From positions 1-64,000 of the forward strand of contig JANQDY010000062.1 in assembly GCA_028278625.1 (NCBI GenBank): DNA of 64,000 bases, read 5' to 3'. A program made the translations under genes and the position numbers. This DNA is from Thermodesulfobacteriota bacterium (GTDB taxonomy: Bacteria; Desulfobacterota; DSM-4660; Desulfatiglandales; Desulfatiglandaceae). Shown here piece by piece: positions 34,375-44,800 of the stretch; within the stretch, counting starts at the first letter, position 1; each line of letters starts with the position of its first letter. The notes beneath the pieces are model-generated. The model was not told where the DNA came from. It did no database searches and was given only the letters and a program-made list of their open reading frames with translations.

Positions 34375-35709
34375 TTATGCTCTTTTTATGAACAATTTCA
34401 ATACTGCCTCGATCCAGAGGGTATCGATGATGATCCGGTGGTTCTCTCCCTTCATGATCGCTTCCCTCACATGGTCTGTCACCCGCTCCATTTGCTGAAC
34501 ATCCAGGTTTTTCACAAGACAACGTTCCATGAGGGAAAGAAGCATTTCAGGGTCAAAACCCGCGTAATAGAGGGTTTCGCCCAGTTCCAGAACCTCGGTA
34601 ATTTGCCGGGGTTTTCTGTCTTTACCGGCCTCGAGGACCGTGTTGAGGGAGGCAGTGGAAAAGCCGCTTTCAATGGCGAAGGCGGTGGCGTCGAGCAGCG
34701 CAGGATAAGTTTCAGCAGTTGACGAATAGCCATAACGCGCCAATATCGATCTGGCTTCGCCTAAAGCGACGTGTCTTTGCCGTGTGAGTTTCTTCAGCGT
34801 TTCCACAGGCACTTTCTTCAAAAGGCCCTCGTCAAGCCTGAGCAGCACATGCCTGGAATTGAGACCGGCCTTGCCGTCCTGAAAGATGGGTTCAAGGATC
34901 TCTTGTGCATCACTCGGCTTCATTCCTGATGCCGCCATTTTCGACAGCAAATGGCCGAGCTGCGCCTCTCTTAACCCAGCTTTGGTGCCGTTCTGTAAAA
35001 TGTTGCGCCATTGGTTCTTGTTCTCCTCGGGAAGTGAAGGGGCATCGGTCTTAAAAGAGCCGAAGAAAGCAGCGGCGTTTGCCCCTTTGCGGATATCTCC
35101 GTTTACAAACAAAAGGCTGTTTTCAGAGCCGCAGCCATCGGGCCGAACAACTTCGCCGTCATCGTCAGGGACCAGTTCAGATCGATTGATCAGGAAAGTG
35201 TATTCGTATCTTCCGGGGGGTAGCTTCACCAAAATGGCCCAGTATCCGACGGCGTCGGGGCCCTTTAGCTGAAATACGCCGGATTTCCAGTCAGAAAAGT
35301 TTCCCACCAGTTGAACGTTGTCAGCTTTGGGGGCATAAAGGTCAAATACAGTCGGAACCAAACCCCTGTTGTCCGGCGGGCCTGAAAAGTTCGGAGGGGT
35401 CATGAGAAGAAACATGACCAGCGCTCCGGTTACGGCCGGTATGGGCCAGAAGCGCTTTTCAGGCCAGAGTGATTTCAACCGGTGGACCCAGGAAGGTCTC
35501 GGTTTTTCGGGAAGCGCCCCCATGACCCGGGAAGTGAAATCATCCGGCGCCCTCTCCCCATGGGTCTCAAGTCGTTCGAGGCAAGACCGGTACCGGGAAA
35601 GGGTTTCATTCCCTGGGCCCGATGATCCATTGGCCAGGGGCCCTTTTTCCCCTTCATCCAGCAGGTGATGAAGCAGTTCATGGCGCTTGTTGTGATCGTT
35701 TTGCTTCAT
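34375..35709 (-). CDS. Membrane anti-sigma candidate with CBM48-like domain
   Basis: A 444-residue single-pass protein. About 90 cytoplasmic residues come first, then a membrane segment (FWPIPAVTGALVMFLLM). A carbohydrate-binding-like CBM48/AMPK-glycogen-binding domain follows (VFDLYAPKADNVQLVGNFSDW, LPPGRYEYTFLIN), then a helical region (about 200-440). The cytoplasmic part begins two bases after the sigma-factor stop if GTG 35727 is used (GTGA overlap); I prefer the ATG at 35709, preceded by AAGGA. No zinc HxxxCxxC motif is present. The pairing with an ECF sigma gene supports an anti-sigma role, and the extracytoplasmic domain suggests glycan or fold sensing. This is inference. Confidence 0.7.
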   Translation of the reverse strand: MKQNDHNKRHELLHHLLDEGEKGPLANGSSGPGNETLSRYRSCLERLETHGERAPDDFTSRVMGALPEKPRPSWVHRLKSLWPEKRFWPIPAVTGALVMFLLMTPPNFSGPPDNRGLVPTVFDLYAPKADNVQLVGNFSDWKSGVFQLKGPDAVGYWAILVKLPPGRYEYTFLINRSELVPDDDGEVVRPDGCGSENSLLFVNGDIRKGANAAAFFGSFKTDAPSLPEENKNQWRNILQNGTKAGLREAQLGHLLSKMAASGMKPSDAQEILEPIFQDGKAGLNSRHVLLRLDEGLLKKVPVETLKKLTRQRHVALGEARSILARYGYSSTAETYPALLDATAFAIESGFSTASLNTVLEAGKDRKPRQITEVLELGETLYYAGFDPEMLLSLMERCLVKNLDVQQMERVTDHVREAIMKGENHRIIIDTLWIEAVLKLFIKRA

Positions 35710-35723
35710 GGTCCAGGGTTCCT

Positions 35724-36263
35724 TCACCGGCCTGAGGTTTGATTCGAATCGGCTAAATGTTTTACCAGTTGGTCCCGTCCTCTTTTGACGCGCATTTTGG
35801 CGGCGCTGGTGCCAATTGACATGATGCCGGAAATCTCCACGTATGAAAAACCCTCCACGTGCTTCAAAAACAACGGAATTCGGTATTTCTCGGGAATTCT
35901 GCGAAGAGCGGTTATCAAGTCAATCCTTAAGTGTTCCGGGTTTTGGGATGCCTGAGGCCCTTTTTCAGGGTTCGGGCTGTGAGTTTCTCGTCTTCTCGCA
36001 CGGCTCCTGAGCCGGTTCTTTCCTAAATTGACGCAGATGGTGAACAACCAGTTCCTGAAGTTGCGCCGTGGGTCATAGGTTTCAAGCTTTCGGTAGGCTT
36101 GAATGAACGTTTCCTGTGCCAGGTCCTCCGCTTCCCATCGCTCCCTCATGCGGGCCAAAGAGATAAAATAGACTCTGTGTTGGTACCGTTTGACGATTTC
36201 CGCAAACGCATCTTTCTGACCACTTAGGCATTTTTCTATCAATACCGCGTCCGTTGGATGCAT
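35724..36263 (-). CDS. ECF RNA polymerase sigma factor (sigma-70 family)
   Basis: A 179-residue sigma factor with region 2 (DAFAEIVKRYQHRVYFISL, DLAQETFIQAY, FRNWLFTICVNLGKN) and region 4 (ALRRIPEKYRIPLFLKHVEGFSYVEISGIM, AAKMRVKRGRDQL). It is RpoE-like. It forms an operon with a membrane anti-sigma candidate and a lipoprotein. The 236-nt region upstream (36264-36499) should hold its promoter and contains ATAGCTAT, but no GGAAC-type autoregulatory box was found. Confidence 0.92.
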   Translation of the reverse strand: MHPTDAVLIEKCLSGQKDAFAEIVKRYQHRVYFISLARMRERWEAEDLAQETFIQAYRKLETYDPRRNFRNWLFTICVNLGKNRLRSRARRRETHSPNPEKGPQASQNPEHLRIDLITALRRIPEKYRIPLFLKHVEGFSYVEISGIMSIGTSAAKMRVKRGRDQLVKHLADSNQTSGR

Positions 36264-36499
36264 TTTCCGTTTCTTTCTGTTACACCGCGAGAGCCGTTTT
36301 CGTCACTTGACGGCCGAACTTTTTTTAAATCGGGTTGAACGATCCCTAAGTGGCAATTTAGTCCTTCGATAGCTATATCATTTTTTGGACCGTATCCAAA
36401 GACAAAGATGGATTTCCGCTGACTTCGAGTTGAGACCCGCCGTTCGGGTACAGCACTGACCTCTTTCGGTGATGAAGCGTTTGAAAGCGATTTCAGGAA

Positions 36500-37729
36500 T
36501 CAGCGAAAATCCCGGGTCTTTTTAAGAAGCATCAGGAGCCCCGGTATGGCGATGAGGGTGCAGAAGATAAAAAAAGGCTCCCAACCGAAGTGTTTGGCCA
36601 TAAAGCCGGTGGGAGCGGAAGCGAGGACTCTCGGAATGCCCATGAGGCTGCTCAAGAGCGCATACTGGGTTGCGGTGAATTTCTTGTTGGTAATGCTGGC
36701 CATGAAAGCCACGTAAGCGGCGGTGCCCATGCCGCTCGTAAGGTTTTCGAAACCGATGACCCCTGAAAGGAGAGGAACACTGTAACCCACTCTGGCAAGA
36801 ACCGCGAAACCCGCCGTGGACAAGGCCTGCAAGATACCGAAGATCCACAATGATCTCTTGATTCCCTGCCGAATCATAATGATGCCGCCCGCCAGTCCGC
36901 CGCCGATGGTGGCCCAGAAACCGAAAAGCTTCACCACCGCCCCGATTTCCGTCTTGGAAAACCCAATATCCAGATAGAAGGGGGTGGTCATGGCGCTCGC
37001 CATGGTGTCACCGATTTTGTAGAAAAGAATAAAGGCGAGCACCCACAAAGCGCCCGGCCGGGTGAAATACTCCACCAGCGGGTCGAAAACCGCTTCCCGG
37101 AGGGTTTCCGGTTTTCCCATGGGTATGGGCGGCTCAGGCGTCAGCACCGTGGTGAATACCGCCGGCAGCAAACAGGCAGCCATGATGAGGTAAACAATGG
37201 TGAAGGAGACATGATCCGCCAGGATCAGACCGCCCCCTGAGGCCAGGAGCATGCCCACCCGGTAACCATTCACGTAAAGTGAGGAACCCAGCCCCAATTC
37301 CTCGTCCGGCAGGTCCTCCCGCCGATAAGCGTCTACCACGATATCCTGGCTCGCGCTGAAAAAGGTCACCAGAAACGCCACAAAGGCGACCATCCAGGGA
37401 TTGCCGGGAGGATCGGTGAGTCCCAGTCCCGCGATGGAAAGCATAAGGGCCAGTTGGGAGATCAACAGCCATCCCCGCCGCCGGCCCAGAAAGGGCAGGG
37501 TATAACGGTCCAGAAACGGCGCCCACAGAAACTTCACCGTGTAGGGGAGGCCCACCAGCGCCATCATGCCGATGACCGCGAGATCCACCCCCGCTTCCTT
37601 CATCCACGCTTGAAGCACCGTAATGGTGAGAAGGAGCGGCAATCCGCAGGCAAATCCCATGACCAGGGCCACCAGCATGCGCCGGCTGAAAACGACCCTG
37701 ATGATGGATACCGGTTGTTCAGCGGTCAT
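36500..37729 (-). CDS. MFS transporter, AmpG-like
   Basis: A 409-residue integral membrane protein with about 12 hydrophobic segments and the AmpG-type signature (MGFACGLPLLLTITVLQAWM, LVGLPYTVKFLWAPFLDRYTLPFLGRRRGW, SQDIVVDAYRRED). AmpG proteins import muropeptides, but many AmpG-like proteins in other bacteria have unknown substrates. The ATG overlaps the HdrA stop as ATGA, so it is translationally coupled to the Kor-Hdr operon. This placement argues for a substrate or product of that pathway or for chance co-transcription. Confidence 0.85.
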   Translation of the reverse strand: MTAEQPVSIIRVVFSRRMLVALVMGFACGLPLLLTITVLQAWMKEAGVDLAVIGMMALVGLPYTVKFLWAPFLDRYTLPFLGRRRGWLLISQLALMLSIAGLGLTDPPGNPWMVAFVAFLVTFFSASQDIVVDAYRREDLPDEELGLGSSLYVNGYRVGMLLASGGGLILADHVSFTIVYLIMAACLLPAVFTTVLTPEPPIPMGKPETLREAVFDPLVEYFTRPGALWVLAFILFYKIGDTMASAMTTPFYLDIGFSKTEIGAVVKLFGFWATIGGGLAGGIIMIRQGIKRSLWIFGILQALSTAGFAVLARVGYSVPLLSGVIGFENLTSGMGTAAYVAFMASITNKKFTATQYALLSSLMGIPRVLASAPTGFMAKHFGWEPFFIFCTLIAIPGLLMLLKKTRDFR

Positions 37730-40155
37730 GGTGAGGTGAGAATTCGAACCGTCTCATCAATCTCTTCCGGTGTGACCTCATTCCTTAAAGATTCCATCCG
37801 TCTCATGACTTCCGCAAACCGCACCCCTTCGGCGGCGCTGATCCATTCAAGCTGCAGGCGTTCGGGCCGGATGCCCAGTTTTGACATCTTCTTGCGGATT
37901 TTCAGGATCCGCTTTTCCGTCCAACGATTGGCATCAATATAATGGCAGTCGCCGATGTGACAGCCGCTGACCAAAATGACGGGGGCTCTCATCTTGAACC
38001 CGTCCCAGATGAATTTTTCATCCACGCGACCGGAACACATGGTTCGGATCAGTCTCGCATTGGGGGGATACTGAAGTCGGGACACCCCTGCATAGTCGGC
38101 GCCCGCATATGAGCACCAGTTGCAGGCAAATACCAGGATTTTCTTCTGGGGCTCGGTTTCGAGCATGGCATGGGACTGCTGAAGAATCTGCTCATCGGTA
38201 AAATGGTTCATCACGATGGCGTCAAATCTGCACTCCGCCGCACAGGTGCCGCAACCGGCGCAGGCGGCCGTATTGACGGAAGCGGGAATTTTCCGTTTGA
38301 CATCCACGGTGATGGCATTATAGGGGCAGACCTCGGCACATTTTCCGCATATTTTGCATTTTTCCTCCATCACCACGCTGGTGATCGGTTCGGTGGTGAT
38401 TTCCCCCTTATGCATGAGGCGGATCACCCTGGCCGCCGCTGCGGAAGCCTGTGTGACGCTCTCTTTAATATCCTTGGGCCCTTCGGCGCAGCCGGCGTAG
38501 AAAACGCCCCGGGTAGCTGCGTCCACCGGCAGCAGCTTGGGATGCGCCTCCAGGAAAAAACCGTCCGGCGTCAATTGCAGTCCGAGCATTTCCTGAAGCC
38601 TTTGTGTCTTCCTGGCGGGCTTCATGCCCAGGGCGAGAACCAGCATATCAAGCTGGTGCATTTCCAGCTTGCCCGTGTTGGTATTCTCAACCGCAATGCG
38701 AAACCCTTTATTTTCATCCTCTTCCACCGAACCGGGAAGTCCGCGGATATACTTGACCCCAAGGCGGCGGCTCCGTTTATATAGATCTTCAAACCCCTTT
38801 CCAAAGGCCCGTATATCGATATAGAAGACTTTGATCTCCAGGTCCGGGTAATGTTCCTTCAGCATAAGGGTGCTTTTGACGGTATTCATGCAGCAGGTGT
38901 TGGAGCAGTAGCTACCCCCTTTTCTGGCTGATCTGGATCCCACGCACTGTACAAACCCGACGGATTTGGGGTGTTTCCGGTCCGCGGGCCTCACCAGTTC
39001 GCCCTTTGTGGGACCGCCCGCATTGATAAGCCGTTCAAATTCAATGCTGGTCAGCACGTTTTCAAAGCGGGAATAGGCGTATTCGTCCATTTCCGTGGGA
39101 TCGTACACTTCCAATCCCGTGGCCACCACGATGGTTCCCACTTTTTCCACAATCTCCTCGTCGGACATGTGAAAATCAATACACCCCTTTTCGCAGGCGT
39201 CTTTGCATTTGGCACAAACCACCGGGTTATGTCCCAAGCATTCGCCAACATTGATGACATATGACGAAGGAACTGCCTGGGGAAATGGGGAATAGATGGC
39301 GCGTCTTGAGGAGAGGCCCAAATTGAATTCATCGGGGCGGACCACCGGGCAGACAGCGGTGCAATCCCCGCATGCGGTACACTCTTTTTCGTCCACATAT
39401 CGGGCTTTTTTCAGAATGCGAATGTCAAAGTTCCCCACATATCCCTTGACATCCACCACTTCACTCATGGTGTACAGCGTGATCCTGGGATGTCGACCGA
39501 CATCCGTCATTTTCGGTCCCAGAATTCAGATGGAGCAGTCCATGGTGGGAAAGGTTTTGTCAAGCTGGGCCATCATGCCGCCGATGGTGGGGCTCTTCTC
39601 CACCAGTATCACCTGATAGCCGTTGTCGGCCAGATCCAGTGCCGCCTGAATACCGGCCACACCACCGCCGATAACCAGTGTGCGTTGGGTCAGCGGAATG
39701 GTGTCCTCCACCAAAGGCTCAAGCAACCGAACGCGGGACACCGCCATCCGTACCAGATCACACGCTTTCTTTGTGGCGGCTTCCGGTTCCTGCATATGGA
39801 CCCAACTGCATTGCTCACGAAGGTTGGCCATTTCCAGAAGGTAAGGGTTGATGCCGGTCGACTGGAGCATCTGTTTGAATGTGGGTTCGTGAAGTCTGGG
39901 TGAGCAGGAGGCCACCACCACCCGGTCCAGGTTGTTGTCAGCGATATCGTCCTTGATTTCCTGCTGGCCCGGTTCTGAACAGGCATAGGCGATATCCTTG
40001 CTGACAACGACGCCTTCAAGACCGCCCGCAAAAGCCGATACCTTTTCACAGTCAACGGTCTGGGCGATGTTAAGACCGCAATGACAGGTATAAACGCCGA
40101 TTCTGGGATCCGTAGCAGGCGCTTCATATTTTCTCGCAGCCGCTTGTGATTTCAT
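37726..40155 (-). CDS. hdrA: Selenocysteine-containing HdrA fused to MvhD domain
   Basis: An 809-residue flavin iron-sulfur protein if the in-frame TGA at residue 210 is read as selenocysteine. Without readthrough the gene splits into a 209-residue fragment and a 594-residue fragment, which are exactly in frame. Order: HdrA N-terminal domain, FAD motif VIGGGVAGIQAAL (159-171), CSIU (Cys207, Sec210) followed by ILGPKM, a [4Fe-4S] motif CTACGDCTAVCPV (from 259), two ferredoxin motifs (CKICGKCAEVCP, CAGCGTCAAEC), and an MvhD domain (ACNWCSYAGAD, about 670-809). HdrA in methanococci is a known selenoprotein at the equivalent ILTPKM site. HdrA carries the bifurcating FAD. GAGGAAACC precedes the ATG. 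Confidence 0.9.
39483..39524 (-). promoter_or_regulatory. Predicted bacterial SECIS hairpin
   Basis: In the mRNA, one base after UGA, TTCTGGGA pairs with TCCCAGGA (eight pairs, one G-U). The enclosed 26 bases can form a short inner stem (CCG with CGG, seven-base loop). Bacterial SECIS elements sit just downstream of the UGA in the coding region, as here. Confidence 0.6.
39526..39528 (-). other. In-frame UGA, predicted selenocysteine codon
   Basis: TGA follows GAC TGC TCC ATC and is followed in frame by ATT CTG GGA CCG AAA ATG, giving DCSIU-ILGPKM. Homology to both sides of one protein continues across it. Confidence 0.88.
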
Positions 40156-40199
40156 GGTTTCCTCTGATATATGCTTTTGGGGTTAACGACGGTTTAACA

Positions 40200-41783
40200 C
40201 TATTCCCATTCGATTGTATTTGCCAGTACACTGACCAGGTCCATCATCTCCATTCTCAGCTCTTCCCCTTTAAAGGGGTCTTCCATGGCGCAACGCAGAT
40301 GAATCTGACATTTGGGGCAGCCGGTAACCAAGAGATCGCTGTTGGTATCCTTGGCCTGGCCGATGCGTTTGACCTGAAGGGCTTTGCTGAACGAATCACA
40401 GCCGATCCAGGCGCTGTTGCCGCAGCATATGCCATTGGCCCCATGATCCTTCATTTCCTCAAAACCATCGGGTTTCAACCGGTTAATCAGTTTTCTGGGG
40501 AGATCGGAACGATTTTCAAACCGGCTCAGCCTGCAGGGATCCTGAAAGGTTAACCGCCGGTGCAAAGCTTTAAAGCCGACGGCGCCCTTATCGATTTCGT
40601 TTTCAAGATAATCGTAGATGTGGGTCACCTTGAAATTGATTTCAAATCCATGTTCAGGGTAATCGTGTGCAAGGGTTCGATAGCATTCGGGACACGCGGT
40701 CACCACTTCTTCAGCGCCGGAAGCGTTAATGGCATCAACATTGAGGTTTGCCAGTTTCAGAAAATTGGCTTTGTCTCCGGACCACAGGAGATCATGTCCG
40801 CAGCATCGAAGATTTTGCATGACAGCAGGATGAATGTCGAAAAAATTAAGAAGCCGAATACTGTCCAGAAGAATGTCCCGTGTTCGGATTTCCACGTGCC
40901 GGCTGAAGAATAGATCGAAATAGGGCGCACAACCACCAAAGAAGAACGTCTTGCTCTTTTCATCGATTCTTACGTCTTCGGGAAGCCAGTCCCATAATCG
41001 AATCTTCAGATCCTTGGATGTCATGGTCCGCATCAGGGACTGGAAAAACCCGCCATGCACCGCGTGGGTATCCAGTCTGCTCCCCACGACCACTTCCCGA
41101 AGATCCCTGATAAATCGGGAAAAATCGACGGCTGAAGGGCACCTTTCGTAACATTGACCGCAACTGAGGCAGGACCAGATGTCCGTCTGGACACTATTTG
41201 AGGCAATCTCACCGGCAATGGCCGCGTTGGCGGTGGCTCTGGGAGAAAAGGGCTTTCCCACCAGCGTCAAAGGACAGGCGGAAGTGCACTTGCCGCAGTC
41301 CTGACAGGCGAAAACATCATGGAGAGATGCCAGGCGCTGCAAGGCATCCCTCTGGTTCATTTGGGGTTTTGGCACTGAAGCGGGCTTTACCGGGCTTGCA
41401 CCCATCTGTTCGATTTCGGTGGAGAAAGTTTGAAGAAATTGGAGCAGGGCCTGGGATTCATCGGGCAGAAAAGTGGCTAGGCGGAGTCGATCTCTTCCCA
41501 AACCCAAAAGGTCCAAAATGCCACGGGTATCTTCAACGTGCCCCTTGGCATTGGTTGTGCCGGTTCCGTAACGGCATGTTCCAGAACTGCAGCCCACCAG
41601 GGCCACACCCTCCGCACCCATTGCAAAACATTTGAAAAGGAGTGCTTTGCTGATTCTGCCGGTGCATGGAATCCGCACCATTTTTATTTCACCGGGGATT
41701 GAAACCGCCTGATCCTGGAGCACCTGATAAGCGGAGTGCGGTCCCCAGTTACACAAAAAAAGAATGATTTTAGGATCTTTCAT
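40200..41783 (-). CDS. MvhD-HdrC-HdrB-type fusion iron-sulfur protein
   Basis: A 527-residue fusion. Residues 1-135 are an MvhD (hydrogenase iron-sulfur subunit) domain, with the CNWC cluster altered to CNWG. Next come HdrC-type clusters CQDCGKCTSACP (about 160) and CLSCGQCYERCP (about 205). The C-terminal part has CCG-type repeats (FGGCAPYFD, LRCCGHDLLW, CPECYRT, ICCGNSAW, CPKCQIHL) as in HdrB/HdrD, which form the non-cubane clusters of disulfide reductases. It should move electrons between HdrA and a thiol/disulfide or other acceptor. It is 44 nt upstream of hdrA in the same operon. Confidence 0.85.
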   Translation of the reverse strand: MKDPKIILFLCNWGPHSAYQVLQDQAVSIPGEIKMVRIPCTGRISKALLFKCFAMGAEGVALVGCSSGTCRYGTGTTNAKGHVEDTRGILDLLGLGRDRLRLATFLPDESQALLQFLQTFSTEIEQMGASPVKPASVPKPQMNQRDALQRLASLHDVFACQDCGKCTSACPLTLVGKPFSPRATANAAIAGEIASNSVQTDIWSCLSCGQCYERCPSAVDFSRFIRDLREVVVGSRLDTHAVHGGFFQSLMRTMTSKDLKIRLWDWLPEDVRIDEKSKTFFFGGCAPYFDLFFSRHVEIRTRDILLDSIRLLNFFDIHPAVMQNLRCCGHDLLWSGDKANFLKLANLNVDAINASGAEEVVTACPECYRTLAHDYPEHGFEINFKVTHIYDYLENEIDKGAVGFKALHRRLTFQDPCRLSRFENRSDLPRKLINRLKPDGFEEMKDHGANGICCGNSAWIGCDSFSKALQVKRIGQAKDTNSDLLVTGCPKCQIHLRCAMEDPFKGEELRMEMMDLVSVLANTIEWE

Positions 41784-41807
41784 GATGAATAGCCATAATG
41801 GGATCTT

Positions 41808-44800
41808 CTATAGCAGGACTTCTTCGAGTACCTGTTCCAGATATTCCTGATTTCGATAAGGGCTGTCCGCTGCATTGGAGGGGCACACTGAAATACAATT
41901 GCCACAACCTTTGCAGAGCGCCTCATCAACCACAGCGTGCCACCCTCCGACACCATTGGGATTAAAAGAAACGGCCCGGTAGGGGCATATTTCAATGCAG
42001 CGCCCGCATCCGCGGCACCGGTCTTCGCTCACCACCACGGTGAAGCCCTTGCTCTGCCTTGGCCCCCGTGGCATGACGGCGGCCGCCAGTGCCGCCGCGG
42101 CATGTCCGGCTTTTCGGTTTGAAATCTGAATGCCGGGGGTTGATGTCGTAAAAAGGCCCGAAATAGGCGTTGTTCCCGGATAGTGAAACGGGATGTCGGG
42201 AACCCCTTTTTTCTGCACGTTGACCTTCAGTTTCGTATTGGGAAGGCCTTTCTGGTGAACGTAGGGTACCCGGCCACTGGCCTTTTCACCCAGGATAATG
42301 GCGCCCACCTGCATTACCTGGGAAAAATCTGCGGTTTTAACGGTAATCTGAAAATCCCCCAGGGTGCCACCGATGTCTGTGATGCGTGATCCTTCAAAGC
42401 AGTGAATATTTGGGTGCTCGATAACCCTGGTGAGCGGTTTTTCCTTCACGCCGAACATAAAAACTTCATATCCCGAGGAGGCCAGGGTCTGGGCGCTGAC
42501 AACGGCTGCCTCGGATTCGCCGATGACCGCCGTGGTGAAATTGTAATCCCGCATGGGTGACGGAAGCGGCCGCAGGTGCCTGGCCCGGTTAATGGACCGG
42601 CCGATCAATCCGTTGAATGTGTAAATGGCTGCGGATGGGTCATCCGGTAGGCGCCGCAATACCTCGCCTCTGAGATTACAGGTTTCCACCATGGCGCGAC
42701 TGATGCCGGTGCCGCGAAAGAGTGCGCGTTTGAGTCGGCTCCGCTGATCCGTGCAGGCACTGCAGACAAAATCGTGGGGACAGCAAACGCAAGAGGCCAG
42801 AACCACACGTGTGAGACCTTTTTCGCGGATGGTCCGAAGAATGCCCGCGGACCCCTCGGGGATGCAGGCGGCGGTCATGGTCTGAGCGTGGGAGATATCC
42901 TCCCTTCGGACCAGAGCCTCCACGTACCGGTCCATTTCAGGGGCCCAACCAAAGGAATCATTGCAACGGCAGACGAAGACGCCGATACGGATCTCCGGGG
43001 AGAGTTCAGGATCCGGTGGAAAAAAGGAAACTCCCTTACCTTTGGGTCTCTGGGAACCTCCTTCCAGGAGAAGCATGGCATTGGCGGCAGCGGCAAAACC
43101 CCTGGCAACCATGGCATTCACGTCCGGTTTTGCGGCCTTGGGACCGTAGGCACGAATGACATCTTCTCCTTTAACGGAGGGTGCGGCATCGGGGTCCGCA
43201 ATGATGACAACACCGGCATGCGCAACATTTTCCCTGTGTTCTTCATGATGGCGAATGGCACCAACCGCTTCGCAGGCCTCCGTACAAAGGAGACACTCGG
43301 AGCAGATGCCGCACTGAAGACACCGCTCCGATTCAAAAACCACCTGTGATTCACTGAGGCCCATGGCAACTTCCGAATGGTTGCTTTTTCTGACATTCGG
43401 TTGCTGTTCCGGCATGGTGGGTCTTGAAAGGGACGGGATCTCTTTGGGGATATCCGGATAGTCCCCGTTTTTGGGCCTTCCGGATTGGAATAGGTGCGCC
43501 ATTTCGCCGCTCAGGGCTTCATGGATGGATCTGGCAGCCGCACGCCCAGCCGCCATGGATTGCACCACGGTGGTGGGGCCGGATACACCGTCGCCGGCCG
43601 CATAAAAGCCATCAATTCCGGTCTTGTATCGGTCGTCAACGCTCAGGCAACCATGTGTATTGATGACAATTCCGGACATGCAATTTGCTTTATTGGATGG
43701 GTCATTATTCATAAAAGGGCCATCCTGGCCGATGGCCACGATGGCTTCATCAAAAGGCATATCAAAGGGCTTCGCATCCGGAATGGTGACAGGCCAGGGG
43801 ATGCCGTTGGCATCAGGCTCCCCAGGCTCGGTAGCCTTACATCTCAGATGTTTCAGCCGTCCGTTTTCCCCTTCAAATGATATGACCCGTGTGGCATCAA
43901 CGATTTTGACGCCTTCTTCCCTGGCGCCCTGGAGTTCGTGGGGATCGGCTGGTATGAGGTTCTCGGGAAACCAGCTCAGAAGGGTCACCCTTTTTCCACG
44001 ACGTATGAGGGTCCGGGCCAGATCGAATGCGGCGTTCCCATCACCGATGACGGCGATGTGCCGGTTGCCTGAGTCGGTTTCAGGGGATCTGTTCTGCTCG
44101 TCTCCGTTGTTTCGGTAAAACCGGGTCAGAAAAGAGAGGCAGCCCGCTACCCCTTCAAGGGTTTCACCCGGAATACCCAGTTTGCGATCCGTCCAGGCGC
44201 CCACCGTTGCCAGCACTGCCGCATACTTCTTTCTGAGTGTCTCAAGGTCATTGTTCAGATCCACGGGGTGTGAGGTCTCAAAACGGACGCCCAGATTACG
44301 GACGTAATCAAGGTCATTATCCAAGATCCGCCTGGGCAGACGGTGGGCGCCGATGCCATAACGCAAAAGTCCCCCCGGTTTCTTTTCCTTATCAAAAACC
44401 GTTGTTTGATAACCGAGCCTTGCAAGCTCGGCGGCAGCCGCGAGCCCCGCGGGTCCCGAACCGATGATCGCCACGGCTTCTTCTCTAAAAGGGGCCTTTG
44501 CGGGCGTTGTTTCATGGCTTTCCGATATTTCAAGGTCCGCCAGAAAACGCTTGATGTCCCGAATGGCAATTGGATCGTCCATTTCACCACGACGGCATGC
44601 TTCTTCACAGGGGTGGGTGCATATCCTGCCGCAGATGCCGGGCAGGACGTTGTCTTTTCGAACCACGTTCAGTGCTTCCGCGTAGCGGCCTGCGCGAGCC
44701 AGGGCCACGTAGCCTTGGGCGTTTACGCCTAAGGGACAGTTTGCCTGACACAGGGGCTCCTTTCTTTTTTCGACGACCGGCCTTCCGGGAATGGCATGAC

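Noticed and set aside
39526..40155. A separate 209-residue gene ending at the TGA, followed by a 594-residue gene
   Set aside because: The two frames are in phase, the TGA sits inside the conserved CSxU-ILxPKM site and a hairpin follows. They are better read as one selenoprotein gene.
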